Positions 43,527 to 56,889 of a DNA stretch of 64,000 nucleotides are shown here, piece by piece; position 1 is the first letter of the stretch; each line of letters starts with the position of its first letter. Both the position numbers and the translations under genes were made by a program. Below the pieces are notes generated by a model. The model saw only the letters and a list, made by a program, of their open reading frames with translations, was not told where the DNA came from and made no database searches. Origin of the DNA: Henricia sp. BOLD:AAB3569 (taxonomy: Eukaryota > Echinodermata > Asteroidea > Spinulosida > Echinasteridae); assembly GCA_037783545.1 (NCBI GenBank), contig JBBELK010001217.1, positions 57,441 to 121,440 on the forward strand, in the 5' to 3' direction.

Positions 43527-46500
43527 AGCACGGTTTGGGTATGCCAATTGGCGTACCCTAATCCCCGTTGGGGTATGCCAATCGTCTGCTCTACGCTAAC
43601 ACACGTACCTGTACTTTAAATGTTATTTATTCAATATTTATTTATTAATCGTACCGGTATTTGTGGAGTGCACACTTGTACATTTTAAATTTTATTTATT
43701 AAGTTAGGTTTGGTGCACCAATTGGCGTACCCCAAGCCTGGTTGGGGTACGCCAATTGCTGTACCCTAAGCCCGGTTGGGTACGCCAATTGCCGTACCCT
43801 AAGCTCGGTTGGGGTACGCCAAATGCCGTACCCTAAGACTGGTTGGGGTATGCCAATCGTCTGCTCTACGCTGACACACGTACCTGTACTTTAAATGTTA
43901 TTTATTCAATATTTATTTATTAATCGTACCTGTATTTGTGGAGTGCACACTTGTACATTTTAAATTTTATTTATTAAGCTAGGTTTGGTGCACCAATTGG
44001 CGTACCCCAAGCCTGGTTGGGGTACGCCAATTGCCGTATCCCTAAGCTCGGTTGGGGTACGCCAAATGCAGTACCCTAAGCCCGGTTGGGGTCCACTAAT
44101 TGCCGTACGTACCCTAAGCCTGGTTGAGGTACGCCAATTGCCGTACCCTAAGCCTGGTTGGGGTCCACTAATTGCCGTACCATAACTTAAGCCTGGTTGA
44201 GGTACGCCAATTGCCGTACCCTAAGCTCGGTTGGGGTACGCCAAATGCCCTACCCCAAGACTGGTTGGGGTCCACTAATTGCCGTACCCCAACCAGGCTA
44301 ATGGTACGCCAATTGCCGTACCCTAAGCCTGGTTGAGGTAAAATGTTATTTATTCAATATTTATTTATTAATCGTACCTGTATTTGTGGAGTGCACACTT
44401 GTACATTTTAATTTTATTTATTAAGCTAGGTTTGGTGCACCAATTGGCGTACCCCAAGCCTGGTTGGGGTACGCCAATTGCCGTACCCTAAGCTCGGTTG
44501 GGGTACGCCAAATGCAGTACCCTAAGACTGGTTGGGGTCCACTAATTGCCGTACCCCAACCAGGCTAATGGTACGCCAATTGCCGTACCCTAAGCCTGGT
44601 TGAGGTACGCCAATTGCCGTACCCTAAGCCCGGTTGGAGTACGCCAATTGCCGTACCCTAAGCCCGGTTGGAGTACGCCAATTGCCGTACCATAAGCTCG
44701 GTTGGGGTACGCCAAATGCAGTACCCTAAGACTGGTTGGGGTCCACTAATTGCCGTACCCCAACCAGGCTAATGGTACGCCAATTGCCGTACCCTAAGCC
44801 TGGTTGAGGTACGCCAAATGCAGTACCCTAAGACTGGTTGGGGTCCACTAATTGCCGTACCCCAACCAGGCTAATGGTACGCCAATTGCCGTACCCTAAG
44901 CCTGGTTGAGGTACGCCAATTGCCGTACCCTAAGCCCGGTTGGAGTACGCCAATTGCCGTACCCTAAGCCCGGTTGGAGTACGCCAATTGCCGTACCATA
45001 AGCTCGGTTGGGGTACGCCAAATGCAGTACCCTAAGACTGGTTGGGGTCCACTAATTGCCGTACCCCAACCAGGCTAATGGTACGCCAATTGCCGTACCC
45101 TAAGCCTGGTTGAGGTACGCCAAATGCAGTACCCTAAGACTGGTTGGGGTCCACTAATTGCCGTACCCCAACCAGGCTAATGGTACGCCAATTGCCGTAC
45201 CCTAAGTCTGGTTGAGGTACGCCAATTGCCGTACCCTAAGCCCGGTTGGAGTACGCCAATTGCCGTACCATAAGCCCGGTTGGGTACGCCAATTGCCGTA
45301 CCCCAAGCCCGGTTGGGGTCCACTAATTGCCGTACCACAACTTAAGCCTGGTTGAGGTACGCCAATTGCCGTACCCTAAGCCCGGTTGGGGTCCACTAAT
45401 TGCCGTCCACCAATTGCCGTACGCTAGGCCTGGATGAGGTACGCCAATTGCCGTACCCTAAGCCCGGTTAGGGTACGAGGGTACGCCAATTGACGTACCC
45501 TAAGCCCAGTTGGGGTCCACTACTTGACGTACCACAACTTAAGCCTGGTTGAGGTACGCCAATTGCCGTACCCTAAGCCCGGTTGGGGTCCACTAATTTC
45601 CGTACCCTAAGCCTAGTTGGGGTACGCTAAATGCTAAACTTTGTTTATAATTTGTTTAGTTTTGTAAATAGTTTCATAACCATTGGTAATTTTGTATTTA
45701 TTTGTGAAAGTACTAAATTTTATCAGCTAACTTTATGATATCCTGATCTTCATAGTTTAAGGACAACCAGAGTCAGGTATTTACTGTAAAATTTCCTTGA
45801 TGACTAGTGCCGTTTTCAAACAATTGTACTTCTGACTGCTTGACATGGTTGGGGTCCACTAATTGCCGTACCCCAACCAGGCTAATGGTACGCCAATTGC
45901 CGTACCCTAAGCCTGGTTGAGGTACGCCAAATGCAGTACCCTAAGACTGGTTGGGGTCCACTAATTGCCGTACCCCAACCAGGCTAATGGTACGCCAATT
46001 GCCGTACCCTAAGCCTGGTTGAGGTACGCCAAATGCAGTACCCTAAGACTGGTTGGGGTCCACTAATTGCCGTACCCCAACCAGGCTAATGGTACGCCAA
46101 TTGCCGTACCCTAAGTCTGGTTGAGGTACGCCAATTGCCGTACCCTAAGCCCGGTTGGAGTACGCCAATTGCCGTACCATAAGCCCGGTTGGGTACGCCA
46201 ATTGCCGTACCCCAAGCCCGGTTGGGGTCCACTAATTGCCGTACCACAACTTAAGCCTGGTTGAGGTACGCCAATTGCCGTACCCTAAGCCCGGTTGGGG
46301 TCCACTAATTGCCGTCCACCAATTGCCGTACGCTAGGCCTGGATGAGGTACGCCAATTGCCGTACCCTAAGCCCGGTTAGGGTACGAGGGTACGCCAATT
46401 GACGTACCCTAAGCCCAGTTGGGGTCCACTACTTGACGTACCACAACTTAAGCCTGGTTGAGGTACGCCAATTGCCGTACCCTAAGCCCGGTTGGGGTCC

Positions 46501-46535
46501 ACTAATTTCCGTACCCTAAGCCTAGTTGGGGTACG
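43527..46535. repeat. ~34-bp satellite with locally palindromic unit
   Basis: The unit is of the type GGTACGCCAATTGCCGTACC plus CTAAGCCCGGTTGG, repeated many tens of times with substitutions and small length changes. GGTACGCCAATTGCCGTACC is itself an imperfect palindrome. Three AT-rich spacers (about 43600-43715, 43890-43985 and 44341-44430) share TTTATTCAATATTTATTTAT. The array includes a 909-bp higher-order duplication. Confidence 0.92.
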
Positions 46536-46757
46536 CTAAATGCTAAACTTTGTTTATAATTTGTTTAGTTTTGTAAATAGTTTCATAACCATTGGTAATT
46601 TTGTATTTATTTGTGAAAGTACTAAATTTTATCAGCTAACTTTATGATATCCTGATCTTCATAGTTTAAGGACAACCAGAGTCAGGTATTTACTGTAAAA
46701 TTTCCTTGATGACTAGTGCCGTTTTCAAACAATTGTACTTCTGACTGCTTGACATGT
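45018..46757 (+). repeat. 909-bp higher-order tandem duplication
   Basis: From about 45018-45845, sequence recurs 909 bp later (45927-46757). This includes a unique AT-rich spacer (from ATGCTAAACTTTGTTTATAA to CTGACTGCTTGACATG) at 45631-45848 and 46540-46757. The copies appear identical or nearly so, so the duplication is recent or an assembly artefact. Confidence 0.9.
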
Positions 46758-47225
46758 GAAACAAAAGGTTACTAGGCAACCACAGTTAAAATCAAAGAAT
46801 TGTTGCTTTTTCACCGTGTGTAACCTTTCGTACCGTTGGTAATATTGGATTGATTTAAATTTTAAAGTGTTAATTTCTAAAATTAAGATAATGTGATTTC
46901 TACGTTATTTGACTGCCTTATATAACGGTAAAATGATGATCATGCACAAGCAAGAAAGATTGATTTCATTTGTAACATGTTAACCATTCCCAATAGTTCA
47001 GAGGCGTTGAGCGTTTTAAATCAATTAATTTAAAGGGAATGCTGGCTGACTAGTGTTTATTATCTTTTTACTGTACACAATTAAAACGGAACAATAGTGA
47101 CAGTGACAGGCAGCATATTGACAAGTAAAAACATGCAATGAAATCTCAATATCACATTTCTGTCCAGGAAAAAAGTAAAAATAGAAAAATCCAATAAAAC
47201 GAAAATAAATCCAAAGGTAGGCTGA
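46758..47225. other. Unique AT-rich spacer between two satellites
   Basis: No gene or repeat recognised. It separates the 34-bp satellite from the 273-bp satellite. Confidence 0.6.
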
Positions 47226-47879
47226 GTTTGGAGCATGCACAATTTGAAGTTGGTTGGAAAATTCCTTGATTTCCAAATTTGCCGGCATTTGGGACACACT
47301 TTGACCTAATTCCCGTCACAATCTGGGGTGAGTCAACGGCCGTAGAAATGTACACCAGCGCGGCGCAGGGTGTCCCAACAGCCACGGTTAGGGGAATAAC
47401 CACGCAGCCGAGCTCCGTTTTCCCTAAACTCTGAAATTTCTCCGTCATTTCCCAGCGAAAATCTGTCAATTTTGCATGACAAGTGCGGAATATATACAGT
47501 TTGGAGCATGCAAAATTTGAAGTTGGTTGGAAAATTCCTTGATTTCCAAATGTGCCGGCATTTGGGACACACTTTGACCTAATTCCCGTCACAATCTGGG
47601 GTGAGTCAACGGCCGTAGAAATGTACACCAGCGCGGCGCAGGGTGTCCCAACAGCCACGGTTAGGGGAATAACCAAGCAGCCGAGCTCCGTTTTCCCTAA
47701 ACTCTGAAATTTCTCCGTCATTTCCCAGCGAAAATCTGTCAATTTTGCATGACAAGTGCGGAATATATACAGTTTGGAGCATGCAAAATTTGAAGTTGGT
47801 TGGAAAATTCCTTGATTTCCAAATTTGCCGGCATTTGGGACACACTTTGACCTAATTCCCGTCACAATCTGGGGTGAGT

Positions 47880-50800
47880 CAACGGCCGTAGAAATGTACA
47901 CCAGCGCGGCGCAGGGTGTCCCAACAGCCACGGTTAGGGGAATAACCACGCAGCCGAGCTCCGTTTTCCCTAAACTCTGAAATTTCTCCGTCATTTCCCA
48001 GCGAAAATCTGTCAATTTTGCATGACAAGTGCGGAATATATACAGTTTGGAGCATGCAAAATTTGAAGTTGGTTGGAAAATTCCTTGATTTCCAAATTTG
48101 CCGGCATTTGGGACACACTTTGACCTAATTCCCGTCACAATCTGGGGTGAGTCAACGGCCGTAGAAATGTACACCAGCGCGGCGCATGCGCAGGGTGTCC
48201 CAACAGCCACGGTTAGGGGAATAACCACGCAGCCGAGCTCCGTTTTCCCTAAACTCTGAAATTTCTCCGTCATTTCCCAGCGAAAATCTGTCAATTTTGC
48301 ATGACAAGTGCGGAATATATACAGTTTGGAGCATGCAAAATTTGAAGTTGGTTGGAAAAGTCCTTGATTTCCAAATTTGCCGGCATTTGGGACACACTTT
48401 GACCTAATTCCCGTCACAATCTGGGGTGAGTCAACGGCCGTACAAATGTACACCAGCGCGGCGCAGGGTGTCCCAACAGCCACGGTTAGGGGAATAACCA
48501 CGCAGCCGAGCTCCGTTTTCCCTAAACTCTGAAATTTCTCCGTCATTTCCCAGCGAAAATCTGTCAATTTTGCATGACAAGTGCGGAATATATACAGTTT
48601 GGAGCATGCAAAATTTGAAGTTGGTTGGAAAATTCCTTGATTTCCAAATTTGCCGGCATTTGGGACACACTTTGACCTAATTCCCGTCACAATCTGGGGT
48701 GAGTCAACGGCCGTAGAAATGTACACCAGCGCGGCGCAGGGTGTCCCAACAGCCACGGTTAGGGGAATAACCACGCAGCCGAGCTCCGTTTTCCCTAAAC
48801 TCTGAAATTTCACCGTCATTTCCCAGCGAAAATCTGTCAATTTTGCATGACAAGTGCGGAATATATACAGTTTGGAGCATGCAAAATTTGAAGTTGGTTG
48901 GAAAAGTCCTTGATTTCCAAATTTGCCGGCATTTGGGACACACTTTGACCTAATTCCCGTCACAATCTGGGGTGAGTCAACGGCCGTACAAATGTACACC
49001 AGCGCGGCGCAGGGTGTCCCAACAGCCACGGTTAGGGGAATAACCACGCAGCCGAGCTCCGTTTTCCCTAAACTCTGAAATTTCTCCGTCATTTCCCAGC
49101 GAAAATCTGTCAATTTTGCATGACAAGTGCGGAATATATACAGTTTGGAGCATGCAAAATTTGAAGTTGGTTGGAAAATTCCTTGATTTCCAAATTTGCC
49201 GGCATTTGGGACACACTTTGACCTAATTCCCGTCACAATCTGGGGTGAGTCAACGGCCGTAGAAATGTACACCAGCGCGGCGCAGGGTGTCCCAACAGCC
49301 ACGGTTAGGGGAATAACCACGCAGCCGAGCTCCGTTTTCCCTAAACTCTGAAATTTCACCGTCATTTCCCAGCGAAAATCTGTCAATTTTGCATGACAAG
49401 TGAGGAATATATACAGTTTGGAGCATGCAAAATTTGAAGTTGGTTGGAAATATCCTTGATTTCCAAATTTGCCGGCATTTGGGACACACTTTGACCTAAT
49501 TCCCGTCACAATCTGGGGTGAGTCAACGGCCGTAGAAATGTACACCAGCGCATGCGCAGGGTGTCCCAACAGCCACGGTTAGGGGAATAACCACGCAGCC
49601 GAGCTCCGTTTTCCCTAAACTCTGAAATTTCTCCGTCATTTCCCAGCGAAAATCTGTCAATTTTGCATGACAAGTGCGGAATATATACAGTTTGGAGCAT
49701 GCAAAATTTGAAGTTGGTTGGAAATTTCCTTGATTTCCAAATTTGCCGGCATTTGGGACACACTTTGACCTAATTCCCGTCACAATCTGGGGTGAGTCAA
49801 CGTCCGTACAAATGTACACCAGCGCGGCGCAGGGTGTCCCAACAGCCACGGTTAGGGGAATAACCACGCAGCCGAGCTCCGTTTTCCCTAAACTCTGAAA
49901 TTTCTCCGTCATTTCCCAGGGAAAATCTGTCAATTTTGCATGACAAGTGCGGAATATATACAGTTTGGAGCATGCAAAATTTGAAGTTGGTTGGAAAATT
50001 CCTTGATTTCCAAATTTGCCGGCATTTGGGACACACTTTGACCTAATTCCCGTCACAATCTGGGGTGAGTCAACGGCCGTAGAAATGTACACCAGCGCAT
50101 GCGCAGGGTGTCCCAACAGCCACGGTTAGGGGAATAACCACGCAGCCGAGCTCCGTTTTCCCTAAACTCCGAAATTTCTCCGTCATTTCCCAGCGAAAAT
50201 CTGTCAATTTTGCATGACAAGTGCGGAATATATACAGTTTGGAGCATGCAAAATTTGAAGTTGGTTGGACAATTCCTTGATTTCCAAATGTGCCGGCATT
50301 TGGGACACACTTTGACCTAATTCCCGTCACAATCTTGGGTGAGTCAACGGCCGTAGAAATGTACACCAGCGCGGCGCAGGGTGTCCCAACAGCCACGGTT
50401 AGGGGAATAACCACGCAGCCGAGCTCCGTTTTCCCTAAACTCTGAAATTTCTCCGTCATTTCCCAGCGAAAATCTGTCAATTTTGCATGACAAGTGCGGA
50501 ATATATACAGTTTGGAGCATGCAAAATTTGAAGTTGGTTGGAAAATTCCTTGATTTCCAAATTTGCCGGCATTTGGGACACACTTTGACCTAATTCCCGT
50601 CACAATCTGGGGTGAGTCAACGGCCGTAGAAATGTACACCAGCGCGGCGCAGGGTGTCCCAACAGCCACGGTTAGGGGAATAACCAAGCAGCCGAGCTCC
50701 GTTTTCCCTAAACTCTGAAATTTCTCCGTCATTTCCCAGCGAAAATCTGTCAATTTTGCATGACAAGTGCGGAATATATACAGTTTGGAGCATGCAAAAT

Positions 50801-53800
50801 TTGAAGTTGGTTGGAAAATTCCTTGATTTCCAAATTTGCCGGCATTTGGGACACACTTTGACCTAATTCCCGTCACAATCTGGGGTGAGTCAACGGCCGT
50901 AGAAATGTACACCAGCGCGGCGCAGGGTGTCCCAACAGCCACGGTTAGGGGAATAACCACGCAGCCGAGCTCCGTTTTCCCTAAACTCTGAAATTTCTCC
51001 GTCATTTCCCAGCGAAAATCTGTCAATTTTGCATGACAAGTGCGGAATATATACAGTTTGGAGCATGCACAATTTGAAGTTGGTTGGAAAATTCCTTGAT
51101 TTCCAAATTTGCCGGCATTTGGGACACACTTTGACCTAATTCCCGTCACAATCTGGGGTGAGTCAACGGCCGTACAAATGTACACCAGCGCGGCGCAGGG
51201 TGTCCCAACAGCCACGGTTAGGGGAATAACCACGCAGCCGAGCTCCGTTTTCCCTAAACTCTGAAATTTCTCCGTCATTTCCCAGCGAAAATCTGTCAAT
51301 TTTGCATGACAAGTGCGGAATATATACAGTTTGGAGCATGCAAAATTTGAAGTTGGTTGGAAAATTCCTTGATTTCCAAATTTGCCGGCATTTGGGACAC
51401 ACTTTGACCTAATTCCCGTCACAATCTGGGGTGAGTCAACGGCCGTAGAAATGTACACCAGCGCGGCGCAGGGTGTCCCAACAGCCACGGTTAGGGGAAT
51501 AACCACGCAGCCGAGCTCCGTTTTCCCTAAACTCTGAAATTTCACCGTCATTTCCCAGCGAAAATCTGTCAATTTTGCATGACAAGTGCGGAATATATAC
51601 AGTTTGGAGCATGCAAAATTTGAAGTTGGTTGGAAAAGTCCTTGATTTCCAAATTTGCCGGCATTTGGGACACACTTTGACCTAATTCCCGTCACAATCT
51701 GGGGTGAGTCAACGGCCGTAGAAATGTACACCAGCGCATGCGCAGGGTGTCCCAACAGCCACGGTTAGGGGAATAACCACGCAGCCGAGCTCCGTTTTCC
51801 CTAAACTCTGAAATTTCTCCGTCATTTCCCAGCGAAAATCTGTCAATTTTGCATGACAAGTGCGGAATATATACAGTTTGGAGCATGCAAAATTTGAAGT
51901 TGGTTGGAAATTTCCTTGATTTCCAAATTTGCCGGCATTTGGGACACACTTTGACCTAATTCCCGTCACAATCTGGGGTGAGTCAACGTCCGTACAAATG
52001 TACACCAGCGCATGCGCAGGGTGTCCCAACAGCCACGGTTAGGGGAATAACCAAGCAGCCGAGCTCCGTTTTCCCTAAACTCTGAAATTTCTCCGTCATT
52101 TCCCAGCGAAAATCTGTCAATTTTGCATGACAAGTGCGGAATATATACAGTTTGGAGCATGCAAAATTTGAAGTTGGTTGGAAAATTCCTTGATTTCCAA
52201 ATTTGCCGGCATTTGGGACACACTTTGACCTAATTCCCGTCACAATCTGGGGTGAGTCAACGGCCGTAGAAATGTACACCAGCGCGGCGCAGGGTGTCCC
52301 AACAGCCACGGTTAGGGGAATAACCACGCAGCCGAGCTCCGTTTTCCCTAAACTCTGAAATTTCTCCGTCATTTCCCAGCGAAAATCTGTCAATTTTGCA
52401 TGACAAGTGCGGAATATATACAGTTTGGAGCATGCAAAATTTGAAGTTGGTTGGAAAATTCCTTGATTTCCAAATTTGCCGGCATTTGGGACACACTTTG
52501 ACCTAATTCCCGTCACAATCTGGGGTGAGTCAACGGCCGTAGAAATGTACACCAGCGCGGCGCAGGGTGTCCCAACAGCCACGGTTAGGGGAATAACCAC
52601 GCAGCCGAGCTCCGTTTTCCCTAAACTCTGAAATTTCTCCGTCATTTCCCAGCGAAAATCTGTCAATTTTGCATGACAAGTGCGGAATATATACAGTTTG
52701 GAGCATGCAAAATTTGAAGTTGGTTGGAAAATTCCTTGATTTCCAAATTTGCCGGCATTTGGGACACACTTTGACCTAATTCCCGTCACAATCTGGGGTG
52801 AGTCAACGGCCGTAGAAATGTACACCAGCGCGGCGCATGCGCAGGGTGTCCCAACAGCCACGGTTAGGGGAATAACCACGCAGCCGAGCTCCGTTTTCCC
52901 TAAACTCTGAAATTTCTCCGTCATTTCCCAGCGAAAATCTGTCAATTTTGCATGACAAGTGCGGAATATATACAGTTTGGAGCATGCAAAATTTGAAGTT
53001 GGTTGGAAAAGTCCTTGATTTCCAAATTTGCCGGCATTTGGGACACACTTTGACCTAATTCCCGTCACAATCTGGGGTGAGTCAACGGCCGTACAAATGT
53101 ACACCAGCGCGGCGCAGGGTGTCCCAACAGCCACGGTTAGGGGAATAACCACGCAGCCGAGCTCCGTTTTCCCTAAACTCTGAAATTTCTCCGTCATTTC
53201 CCAGCGAAAATCTGTCAATTTTGCATGACAAGTGCGGAATATATACAGTTTGGAGCATGCAAAATTTGAAGTTGGTTGGAAAATTCCTTGATTTCCAAAT
53301 TTGCCGGCATTTGGGACACACTTTGACCTAATTCCCGTCACAATCTGGGGTGAGTCAACGGCCGTAGAAATGTACACCAGCGCGGCGCAGGGTGTCCCAA
53401 CAGCCACGGTTAGGGGAATAACCACGCAGCCGAGCTCCGTTTTCCCTAAACTCTGAAATTTCACCGTCATTTCCCAGCGAAAATCTGTCAATTTTGCATG
53501 ACAAGTGCGGAATATATACAGTTTGGAGCATGCAAAATTTGAAGTTGGTTGGAAAAGTCCTTGATTTCCAAATTTGCCGGCATTTGGGACACACTTTGAC
53601 CTAATTCCCGTCACAATCTGGGGTGAGTCAACGGCCGTACAAATGTACACCAGCGCGGCGCAGGGTGTCCCAACAGCCACGGTTAGGGGAATAACCACGC
53701 AGCCGAGCTCCGTTTTCCCTAAACTCTGAAATTTCTCCGTCATTTCCCAGCGAAAATCTGTCAATTTTGCATGACAAGTGCGGAATATATACAGTTTGGA

Positions 53801-56670
53801 GCATGCAAAATTTGAAGTTGGTTGGAAAATTCCTTGATTTCCAAATTTGCCGGCATTTGGGACACACTTTGACCTAATTCCCGTCACAATCTGGGGTGAG
53901 TCAACGGCCGTAGAAATGTACACCAGCGCGGCGCAGGGTGTCCCAACAGCCACGGTTAGGGGAATAACCACGCAGCCGAGCTCCGTTTTCCCTAAACTCT
54001 GAAATTTCACCGTCATTTCCCAGCGAAAATCTGTCAATTTTGCATGACAAGTGAGGAATATATACAGTTTGGAGCATGCAAAATTTGAAGTTGGTTGGAA
54101 ATATCCTTGATTTCCAAATTTGCCGGCATTTGGGACACACTTTGACCTAATTCCCGTCACAATCTGGGGTGAGTCAACGGCCGTAGAAATGTACACCAGC
54201 GCATGCGCAGGGTGTCCCAACAGCCACGGTTAGGGGAATAACCACGCAGCCGAGCTCCGTTTTCCCTAAACTCTGAAATTTCTCCGTCATTTCCCAGCGA
54301 AAATCTGTCAATTTTGCATGACAAGTGCGGAATATATACAGTTTGGAGCATGCAAAATTTGAAGTTGGTTGGAAATTTCCTTGATTTCCAAATTTGCCGG
54401 CATTTGGGACACACTTTGACCTAATTCCCGTCACAATCTGGGGTGAGTCAACGTCCGTACAAATGTACACCAGCGCGGCGCAGGGTGTCCCAACAGCCAC
54501 GGTTAGGGGAATAACCACGCAGCCGAGCTCCGTTTTCCCTAAACTCTGAAATTTCTCCGTCATTTCCCAGGGAAAATCTGTCAATTTTGCATGACAAGTG
54601 CGGAATATATACAGTTTGGAGCATGCAAAATTTGAAGTTGGTTGGAAAATTCCTTGATTTCCAAATTTGCCGGCATTTGGGACACACTTTGACCTAATTC
54701 CCGTCACAATCTGGGGTGAGTCAACGGCCGTAGAAATGTACACCAGCGCATGCGCAGGGTGTCCCAACAGCCACGGTTAGGGGAATAACCACGCAGCCGA
54801 GCTCCGTTTTCCCTAAACTCCGAAATTTCTCCGTCATTTCCCAGCGAAAATCTGTCAATTTTGCATGACAAGTGCGGAATATATACAGTTTGGAGCATGC
54901 AAAATTTGAAGTTGGTTGGACAATTCCTTGATTTCCAAATGTGCCGGCATTTGGGACACACTTTGACCTAATTCCCGTCACAATCTTGGGTGAGTCAACG
55001 GCCGTAGAAATGTACACCAGCGCGGCGCAGGGTGTCCCAACAGCCACGGTTAGGGGAATAACCACGCAGCCGAGCTCCGTTTTCCCTAAACTCTGAAATT
55101 TCTCCGTCATTTCCCAGCGAAAATCTGTCAATTTTGCATGACAAGTGCGGAATATATACAGTTTGGAGCATGCAAAATTTGAAGTTGGTTGGAAAATTCC
55201 TTGATTTCCAAATTTGCCGGCATTTGGGACACACTTTGACCTAATTCCCGTCACAATCTGGGGTGAGTCAACGGCCGTAGAAATGTACACCAGCGCGGCG
55301 CAGGGTGTCCCAACAGCCACGGTTAGGGGAATAACCAAGCAGCCGAGCTCCGTTTTCCCTAAACTCTGAAATTTCTCCGTCATTTCCCAGCGAAAATCTG
55401 TCAATTTTGCATGACAAGTGCGGAATATATACAGTTTGGAGCATGCAAAATTTGAAGTTGGTTGGAAAATTCCTTGATTTCCAAATTTGCCGGCATTTGG
55501 GACACACTTTGACCTAATTCCCGTCACAATCTGGGGTGAGTCAACGGCCGTAGAAATGTACACCAGCGCGGCGCAGGGTGTCCCAACAGCCACGGTTAGG
55601 GGAATAACCACGCAGCCGAGCTCCGTTTTCCCTAAACTCTGAAATTTCTCCGTCATTTCCCAGCGAAAATCTGTCAATTTTGCATGACAAGTGCGGAATA
55701 TATACAGTTTGGAGCATGCACAATTTGAAGTTGGTTGGAAAATTCCTTGATTTCCAAATTTGCCGGCATTTGGGACACACTTTGACCTAATTCCCGTCAC
55801 AATCTGGGGTGAGTCAACGGCCGTACAAATGTACACCAGCGCGGCGCAGGGTGTCCCAACAGCCACGGTTAGGGGAATAACCACGCAGCCGAGCTCCGTT
55901 TTCCCTAAACTCTGAAATTTCTCCGTCATTTCCCAGCGAAAATCTGTCAATTTTGCATGACAAGTGCGGAATATATACAGTTTGGAGCATGCAAAATTTG
56001 AAGTTGGTTGGAAAATTCCTTGATTTCCAAATTTGCCGGCATTTGGGACACACTTTGACCTAATTCCCGTCACAATCTGGGGTGAGTCAACGGCCGTAGA
56101 AATGTACACCAGCGCGGCGCAGGGTGTCCCAACAGCCACGGTTAGGGGAATAACCACGCAGCCGAGCTCCGTTTTCCCTAAACTCTGAAATTTCACCGTC
56201 ATTTCCCAGCGAAAATCTGTCAATTTTGCATGACAAGTGCGGAATATATACAGTTTGGAGCATGCAAAATTTGAAGTTGGTTGGAAAAGTCCTTGATTTC
56301 CAAATTTGCCGGCATTTGGGACACACTTTGACCTAATTCCCGTCACAATCTGGGGTGAGTCAACGGCCGTAGAAATGTACACCAGCGCATGCGCAGGGTG
56401 TCCCAACAGCCACGGTTAGGGGAATAACCACGCAGCCGAGCTCCGTTTTCCCTAAACTCTGAAATTTCTCCGTCATTTCCCAGCGAAAATCTGTCAATTT
56501 TGCATGACAAGTGCGGAATATATACAGTTTGGAGCATGCAAAATTTGAAGTTGGTTGGAAATTTCCTTGATTTCCAAATTTGCCGGCATTTGGGACACAC
56601 TTTGACCTAATTCCCGTCACAATCTGGGGTGAGTCAACGTCCGTACAAATGTACACCAGCGCGGCGCAGG
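47880..56670. repeat. Higher-order repeat, 17-mer, 4651-bp period, two copies
   Basis: Variant monomers recur at a distance of 4651 bp: the CCCAGGGAAAATC variant at about 49916 and 54567, the AGTGAGGAATATA variant at about 49400 and 54051, and the 6-bp insertion near 48180 and 52835. 4651 equals 17 x 273 plus 10, which one 6-bp and four 1-bp insertions explain. The correspondence fails just before about 47700 and after about 56650. Confidence 0.88.
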
Positions 56671-56889
56671 GTGTCCCAACAGCCACGGTTAGGGGAATAA
56701 CCACGCAGCCGAGCTCCGTTTTCCCTAAACTCTGAAATTTCTCCGTCATTTCCCAGCGAAAATCTGTCAATTTTGCATGACAAGTGCGGAATATATACAG
56801 TTTGGAGCATGCAAAATTTGAAGTTGGTTGGAAAATTCCTTGATTTCCAAATTTGCCGGCATTTGGGACACACTTTGACCTAATTCCCG

